Assembly: GCA_023387135.1 (NCBI GenBank)
Contig: JAEWIK010000112.1
Coordinates: 1 to 10,694, forward strand
Length of the DNA: 10,694 bases
Source: Actinomycetes bacterium
GTDB lineage: Bacteria; Actinomycetota; Actinomycetes; Propionibacteriales; Propionibacteriaceae
Reading direction: 5' to 3'
Shown: piece by piece, positions 6,760 to 10,694 of the stretch
Layout: each line of letters opens with the position of its first letter
Numbering within the stretch: the first letter of the stretch is position 1
Notes under the pieces: model-generated
Told to the model about the DNA's origin: nothing
What the model saw: only the letters and a program-made list of their open reading frames with translations
The model's database searches: none
Made by a program: the position numbers and the translations under genes

Positions 6760-8190
6760 ATGCTGCTCTACTTCGTCCAGGGCCTGTACATCGTCGCGGG
6801 CGTCCTGTTCATCCTGTCGCTGGCGGGCCTCGCCAAGCAGACCACCGCGCGGATGGGCAACATCGCCGGCATGATCGGCATGGGCCTCGCCCTCGTCGCC
6901 ACGATCATCCACTCGCTCAACCTGTCGGCCACCGACACCGAGAACCGGCTGCCGGTCCTCGTCACGCTGGGCCTCATCATCGCCGTGCTCGCGATCGGCG
7001 CCGTCATCGGCACCCCGATCGCCCGCAAGGTCGAGATGACCCAGATGCCGGAGCTGATCGCCGCGTTCCACTCCTTCGTGGGCATGGCGGCGGTGCTGGT
7101 GGGCTTCAACTCCTTCGCCGCACCGGACGGCGCCGGCGGTGCCGTCCACCTCGTCGAGGTCGCCCTCGGCGTCCTGATCGGCGCCTACACCTTCACCGGC
7201 TCGGTGGTCGCGTACCTCAAGCTGTCGGCGAAGATGAAGTCCAAGCCGCTGACCCTGCCGGGCAGGAACCTCATCAACCTCGTCGGCTTCGTGCTGTTCT
7301 TCGGGCTGATGATCTGGTTCGTCCTCGCCTCCGAGCACAACGTCACGCTCGGCTGGATCCTCATCATCGCCATCGCGGTCATCGGCTTCGCCCTCGGCTT
7401 CCACATGGTCGCCGCCATCGGCGGCGGAGACATGCCGGTCGTGGTCTCGATGCTGAACTCCTACTCCGGCTGGGCGGCCGCGGCGGCGGGCTTCATGCTC
7501 AACAACAACCTGCTGATCATCACCGGTTCGCTGGTGGGCTCGTCCGGCGCCATCCTGTCGTACATCATGTGCCGGGCCATGAACAGGTCGTTCATCTCCG
7601 TCATCCTCGGCGGATTCGGCGCCGAGGGCGGCACCGTGGCGGTCGCGTCCGAGGCCGAGCAGGGCGAGTACCGGGAGATCGACGCCGCCGGCGCCGCGGA
7701 GATGCTGAAGGCCGCGCAGTCGGTCATCATCACCCCGGGTTACGGCATGGCGGTGGCGAAGGCGCAGTACCCGGTCGCCGACCTCACGGCGAAGCTTCGG
7801 GCGCAGGGCATCAGCGTCAGGTTCGGCGTCCACCCGGTCGCCGGTCGCCTGCCGGGCCACATGAACGTGCTGCTCGCCGAGGCCCACGTCCCGTACGACA
7901 TCGTGCTCGAGATGGACGAGATCAACGACGACTTCGCGGACACCGACGTCGTCCTCGTCATCGGCGCGAACGACACGGTGAACCCGGCGGCGCTGGACGA
8001 CCCGAGCAGCCCCATCGCGGGCATGCCCGTCCTGGAGGTCTGGAAGGCCGCCAACGTCATCGTGTTCAAGCGCTCGATGGCCACCGGTTACGCCGGCGTG
8101 CAGAACCCGCTGTTCTTCAAGGAGAACACGCAGATGCTGTTCGGCGACGCCAAGCAGAGGGTCGACGACATCCTCAAGGCCCTGGGCTGA
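6760..8190 (+). CDS. pntB: NAD(P) transhydrogenase beta subunit
   Basis: PntB supplies most membrane helices and the NADP(H)-binding domain III of the transhydrogenase. The 476-residue product has about nine hydrophobic segments between residues 3 and 271. H104 in [19 protein letters not shown] corresponds to the membrane His91 of E. coli, and D224 in [20 protein letters not shown] to E. coli D213; both matter for proton coupling. Domain III (about 310-476) is very well conserved: [54 protein letters not shown] and [20 protein letters not shown]. The Shine-Dalgarno AAGGAGG (6744-6750) is embedded in the 3' end of pntA, so the two subunits are cotranscribed and probably translated in step. A strong terminator follows the stop. 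Confidence 0.98.
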   Translation: MLLYFVQGLYIVAGVLFILSLAGLAKQTTARMGNIAGMIGMGLALVATIIHSLNLSATDTENRLPVLVTLGLIIAVLAIGAVIGTPIARKVEMTQMPELIAAFHSFVGMAAVLVGFNSFAAPDGAGGAVHLVEVALGVLIGAYTFTGSVVAYLKLSAKMKSKPLTLPGRNLINLVGFVLFFGLMIWFVLASEHNVTLGWILIIAIAVIGFALGFHMVAAIGGGDMPVVVSMLNSYSGWAAAAAGFMLNNNLLIITGSLVGSSGAILSYIMCRAMNRSFISVILGGFGAEGGTVAVASEAEQGEYREIDAAGAAEMLKAAQSVIITPGYGMAVAKAQYPVADLTAKLRAQGISVRFGVHPVAGRLPGHMNVLLAEAHVPYDIVLEMDEINDDFADTDVVLVIGANDTVNPAALDDPSSPIAGMPVLEVWKAANVIVFKRSMATGYAGVQNPLFFKENTQMLFGDAKQRVDDILKALG

Positions 8191-8200
8191 CCCACGTAGG

Positions 8201-8233
8201 AGAGCCCCCGCGCCACGCGGCGCGGGGGCTCTT
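8201..8233 (+). terminator. Intrinsic terminator of pntAB
   Basis: Fourteen-base perfect arms (8201-8214 and 8219-8232) with an ACGC loop make a GC-rich stem 10 bases after the pntB stop. The tail CTTCTGCGTC is only moderately T-rich, as is usual in high-GC actinobacteria. Confidence 0.85.
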
Positions 8234-8402
8234 CTGCGTCCTGCCCGGACGCTTCGGGCCTGCCACCAGACCCCTCCCACGCCACGGCGGCCGACCCTGA
8301 CCCGACGGGACGGCGATGACGCCCGATGGGCAAGACCCCTGGGCGGGCGCTTGACTGAGCCGCCACACTGGGAGCGTTCCGTCCCCTGCCGAAGGAGCCC
8401 GC

Positions 8403-8900
8403 ATGATGGCTGTTGAACAGATCACCGTCCGGCTGACCACCAGGGACGACCTCGATGCCCTGCACTCGCGCGAGGCTCACCCCGACGCGCACCTCGCGCA
8501 GCAGCGCTTCGAAAGGCAGGAGGCCGGCGACTACTTCCATGCGCTGGCCGAACGCGGCGGGGTCATCCTCGGCACCTGCGTCCTGGACTGTGACAGGTCA
8601 CAGCCGCTCTGCCCGGAACTGAAGAACCTCTGGGTCTACCCGGAACAGCGCCGCCAGGGCGCCGCGCGGGCGCTCACGACCTTCCTCGAGGACAGGGCCC
8701 GCGAGCTGGGCTTCGTCGAGGTCTTCCTGCGGGTCGACCCGGAGAACGCCGCCGCCATCCCCATGTACATCGGGCTCGACTACACCCCCACCGGCGACCA
8801 CGTCGCCACCACCTACGAGTGGATGGACGCGGCGGGCGAGCACCACACGACCGAACAGACTGACGCCGTCTACCGCAAGTCGCTGCGCATCGCCCAGTGA
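8403..8900 (+). CDS. GNAT-family N-acetyltransferase
   Basis: The 165-residue protein has the GNAT layout. These enzymes transfer an acetyl group from acetyl-CoA to an amine, and the substrate cannot be told from sequence. Motif A is at about 73-105: LKNLWVYPEQ followed by RRQGAA (83-88), the R-x-x-G-x-A loop that holds the CoA pyrophosphate. Motif B follows at about 107-131, VFLRVDPENAAAIPMYIG then LDYTPTG, where the N and Y residues are typical. A single domain fills the protein. AAGGAG (8392-8397) lies five bases before the ATG at 8403 and eight before a second ATG at 8406, so either start is possible. It is monocistronic, between the pntAB terminator and a convergent gene only 18 bases away. 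Acetylation of a small molecule, protein terminus or antibiotic are all open. Confidence 0.88.
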   Translation: MMAVEQITVRLTTRDDLDALHSREAHPDAHLAQQRFERQEAGDYFHALAERGGVILGTCVLDCDRSQPLCPELKNLWVYPEQRRQGAARALTTFLEDRARELGFVEVFLRVDPENAAAIPMYIGLDYTPTGDHVATTYEWMDAAGEHHTTEQTDAVYRKSLRIAQ

Positions 8901-8918
8901 CGGCCCCACCTCGCCGCG

Positions 8919-9422
8919 TCAGCGAGCGGGCAGGACCCCGAGCGCGACGACTGTCGCCCGACGCTCGGCGACGGCGAGTTCGAGCAGGATGCGCCGCGGT
9001 TCGAACCTGAGCCCCTCGATCGCGAGCCCGCCGTGGAGCAGCCAGATCGCCACCTTGCCGAGGTCCCCGGCGTGTTCCCCGCGGACGAGTAGGACCGTGC
9101 CGTCGGCGAAGCACAGCTCGGCGATGCCGGGCGAGGCAGCGGCGCCGCGGATGGCGCGGATCGGCACCCGCCTGCGCACGAGCAGCCGCACCGTGACGGC
9201 GATGACCTCTGGCGCCGAGACCGCGTACTCGCTGGCGATCCTGAAGGCGGCGTCCTCGAGTTCTGCCGCGTCCTCGGGGCTGAGCACGAATTCAGGCTCG
9301 TTGAGGAGCGGGCCTGCAGCCCGCTTCAGCCAGGACCAGAACCCTCCGACTGCTCCCACCCCACCAGTATGGGCTTGCTGACCGACAGATCCGAAGCCCT
9401 CCGAGGGCCCCAATCGGGTCAC
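8919..9422 (-). CDS. Uncharacterised protein behind ribF
   Basis: I do not recognise this family. The frame encodes 167 residues from a GTG at 9422, three bases after the ribF stop codon, which suggests translational coupling. The first 25 residues are Gly/Ser/Thr-rich and lack the predicted order of the rest, so an internal GTG at 9359 (residue 22) may be the true start; neither has a strong Shine-Dalgarno. The remainder looks structured: a probable helix SPEDAAELEDAAFRIASEYA (48-67), a basic patch VRRRVPIRAIRG (82-93), then a compact region with ELCFADGTVLLVRGEHA (102-118) and repeated hydrophobic strands to the C-terminus. There is no signal peptide or transmembrane segment. Synteny with ribF implies nothing certain about role. 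Real gene likely; function unknown. Confidence 0.65.
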   Translation of the reverse strand: MTRLGPSEGFGSVGQQAHTGGVGAVGGFWSWLKRAAGPLLNEPEFVLSPEDAAELEDAAFRIASEYAVSAPEVIAVTVRLLVRRRVPIRAIRGAAASPGIAELCFADGTVLLVRGEHAGDLGKVAIWLLHGGLAIEGLRFEPRRILLELAVAERRATVVALGVLPAR

Positions 9423-9425
9423 GAT

Positions 9426-10346
9426 TCAGCCAAGGATCTGCCGCGCGCGCCGGACGTCGTCGTTCATCTGCTCGACGAGTCCTTCGATGCTGTCGAAGCG
9501 CACCTGGCCCCGAATCCGGGCGATGAACTCGACGGTGACGGCCGCACCGTAGAGCTCCAGGTCGTCGCGGTCGAGCACGTACGACTCGACCCTGCGGTCC
9601 TGGCCGTCGAAGGTCGGGTTGGTCCCCACCGAGATGGCGGCGGGCCACCGGGGGGCCTCCACTCCCGCGGCGAGCGGCTCGCCGTGGGCGCCGCGGCTGT
9701 CCCGACGGATCAACCAGCCCGCGTAGACACCGTCCTGCGGGCACGCCAGGTCGGCGGGCACCGGCAGGTTGGCGGTCGGGAAACCGAGCTCACGCCCCCG
9801 CCGGTCCCCGTACGCGACGGTTCCCCTGAAGGAGAACGGACGTCCGAGGTGCTCCCGTGCCAGCTCGACGTCCCCGCCGGCCAGCGCGTCGCGGATGAGG
9901 GTCGAGCAGGTCTCGGTGTCGCCGTAGCGGACGAGCGTCAGCCCGTCCACGACGAACCTTCCCGCCGCGAGCTCGGTGAGCGTCGCCACGGTGCCCGAGG
10001 CGCCGCGTCCGAACCTGAAGTTGGAGCCGACCACCACCCGCGCGGGGTTCAGCGGCAGCAGCACCTCCTCGACGAACTTCTCCGGGGGAAAGCTTGCGAA
10101 CTCGCGGGTGAACGTGACCACCTCGACCCTGTCGGCGCCGGCGGCGGTCAACAACTCGATGCGTTCCTCGAGGCTGGTCAGCAGCATCGGTCCGGCGTCG
10201 GGCCGCAGCACCGACACCGGATGCGGCCAGAAGGTGACGACGACGACCGGCAGCCCCGGCTCTCGCCTGCGCGCCTCGGCGAGCACCGCCTGGTGTCCGG
10301 GGTGCACGCCATCGAAGTTGCCGATCACCACCACTGAACGGTCCAC
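9426..10346 (-). CDS. ribF: Bifunctional riboflavin kinase / FMN adenylyltransferase
   Basis: RibF phosphorylates riboflavin to FMN and then adenylylates FMN to FAD. The 306-residue product has both modules. The N-terminal adenylyltransferase has the nucleotidyl-transfer motif GNFDGVHPGH (9-18), FWPHP (39-43), GSNFRFGRGASG (107-118) and TCSTLIRDAL (146-155), where the family usually has SSTxIR. The C-terminal kinase has GRELGFPTANL (184-194), DGVYAGWL (205-212) and the SVGTNPTFDG stretch leading to VESYVLD with E254, the expected catalytic Glu. The GTG start at 10346 gives MDRSVVVIGNFDG and follows GGAGAGG by seven bases. It lies 49 bases downstream of truB and is followed at once by an uncharacterised gene. 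Sequence appears complete and intact. Confidence 0.97.
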   Translation of the reverse strand: MDRSVVVIGNFDGVHPGHQAVLAEARRREPGLPVVVVTFWPHPVSVLRPDAGPMLLTSLEERIELLTAAGADRVEVVTFTREFASFPPEKFVEEVLLPLNPARVVVGSNFRFGRGASGTVATLTELAAGRFVVDGLTLVRYGDTETCSTLIRDALAGGDVELAREHLGRPFSFRGTVAYGDRRGRELGFPTANLPVPADLACPQDGVYAGWLIRRDSRGAHGEPLAAGVEAPRWPAAISVGTNPTFDGQDRRVESYVLDRDDLELYGAAVTVEFIARIRGQVRFDSIEGLVEQMNDDVRRARQILG

Positions 10347-10395
10347 TGCCCCACCTCTCCAAGCCCTCGAACGATAGCAAGCCCGACGGGGCGTC

Positions 10396-10694
10396 CTACG
10401 TCACGAACACCGCCACCGGCACCGAGCGTTCCCCCTCGGCGCGGTAGAGCGCGAGCAGGCGATCGTGGTCGAGGACGGCGAACACTCCCGGCGCCGGCGC
10501 GGCGTCGAGAGGGCGCCCGTGCCGCACGTCGTCGACGACGGCGCCTTCGACCTCGTGGACCGCGAAGCAGCGGCGGGCGACGTCGCCCATCGCGAGCAGC
10601 GGCACGTCGGCCGTGCCGGCCACGAGCTCGTCGGCGCCGAGGTGGTGCTCGTCCAGCCGGAACGGTCCCACGCGGGTGCGCCGCAGGGCTGTGA
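10396..10694 (-). CDS. truB: tRNA pseudouridine(55) synthase, C-terminal part
   Basis: Only the last 99 residues are in the window; the N-terminal catalytic core is beyond the right edge. TruB makes pseudouridine 55 in the T-loop of tRNA. The visible start, TALRRTRVGPFRLDE, is the conserved end of the catalytic domain. It is followed by an actinobacterial-type C-terminal domain: LLAMGDVARRCFAVHEVEGA, then APAPGVFAVLDHDRLLALYR. The gene ends in TAG and lies directly upstream of ribF, the usual order in bacteria (truB-ribF). Assignment rests on the terminal signature and on position, not on catalytic residues. Confidence 0.88.
   Translation of the reverse strand, partial: TALRRTRVGPFRLDEHHLGADELVAGTADVPLLAMGDVARRCFAVHEVEGAVVDDVRHGRPLDAAPAPGVFAVLDHDRLLALYRAEGERSVPVAVFVT

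Noticed and set aside
6739..8280. Long minus-strand open frame opposite pntB (about 510 codons)
   Set aside because: It is antisense to well-conserved PntB and composed mainly of His, Asp, Arg and Val runs from third-position G+C bias; no domain is seen.
8351..8379. Promoter for the GNAT gene from TTGACT at 8351-8356
   Set aside because: The -35-like hexamer is good, but no TAnnnT-like -10 appears 16-19 bases downstream, so I did not annotate it.
1..10694. CRISPR array, tRNA, rRNA or insertion-sequence ends
   Set aside because: No regularly spaced repeats, cloverleaf-like segments, rRNA signatures or transposase motifs with terminal inverted repeats were found by eye.

Overview
The window looks like the chromosome of a high-GC Actinomycetota bacterium, possibly of the Propionibacteriales. 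That order-level guess is inference from gene content and style only. One line counted inside pntB (7141-7200) is about 72% G+C. The conserved order truB - ribF - (one gene) - rpsO - pnp on the minus strand is the usual actinobacterial translation/RNA-decay neighbourhood, and the proteins are clear family members.

Layout. Positions 1-1700 hold an accessory-looking minus-strand pair: a secreted protein with one peptidoglycan-binding domain (1029-1496), followed 26 bases downstream by a lipoprotein that runs off the left edge (1-1002). Their leader carries a 19-bp tandem duplication, a small hairpin, a plausible promoter and an upstream inverted repeat. Base composition is lower here (53% and 43% in two lines counted). 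Positions 1740-2046 have no gene I can defend. A strong terminator (2047-2084) then closes pnp (2100-4319). rpsO (4561-4824) precedes pnp, with a 16-bp perfect hairpin and two further stem-loops between them. A divergent intergenic region (4825-5198) separates rpsO from the plus-strand pntA-pntB operon (5199-8190), which encodes a proton-translocating NAD(P) transhydrogenase and ends in a strong terminator (8201-8233). A GNAT acetyltransferase (8403-8900) follows on the plus strand. It converges on an unrecognised gene (8919-9422) that sits tightly behind ribF (9426-10346). The 3' end of truB (10396-10694) leaves the window at the right.

How the genes work together. TruB, RibF, S15 and PNPase are core functions: tRNA modification, FMN/FAD synthesis, the 30S subunit and RNA turnover. 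PntAB links the proton gradient to NADPH supply. PntAB and the GNAT gene lie between ribF and rpsO in the opposite orientation and split the usual cluster. The PG-binding protein and lipoprotein are both exported and probably act in the cell envelope. Their function is unknown, and they are the part of the window most likely to hold something undescribed. Most of the remaining sequence is ordinary housekeeping DNA.
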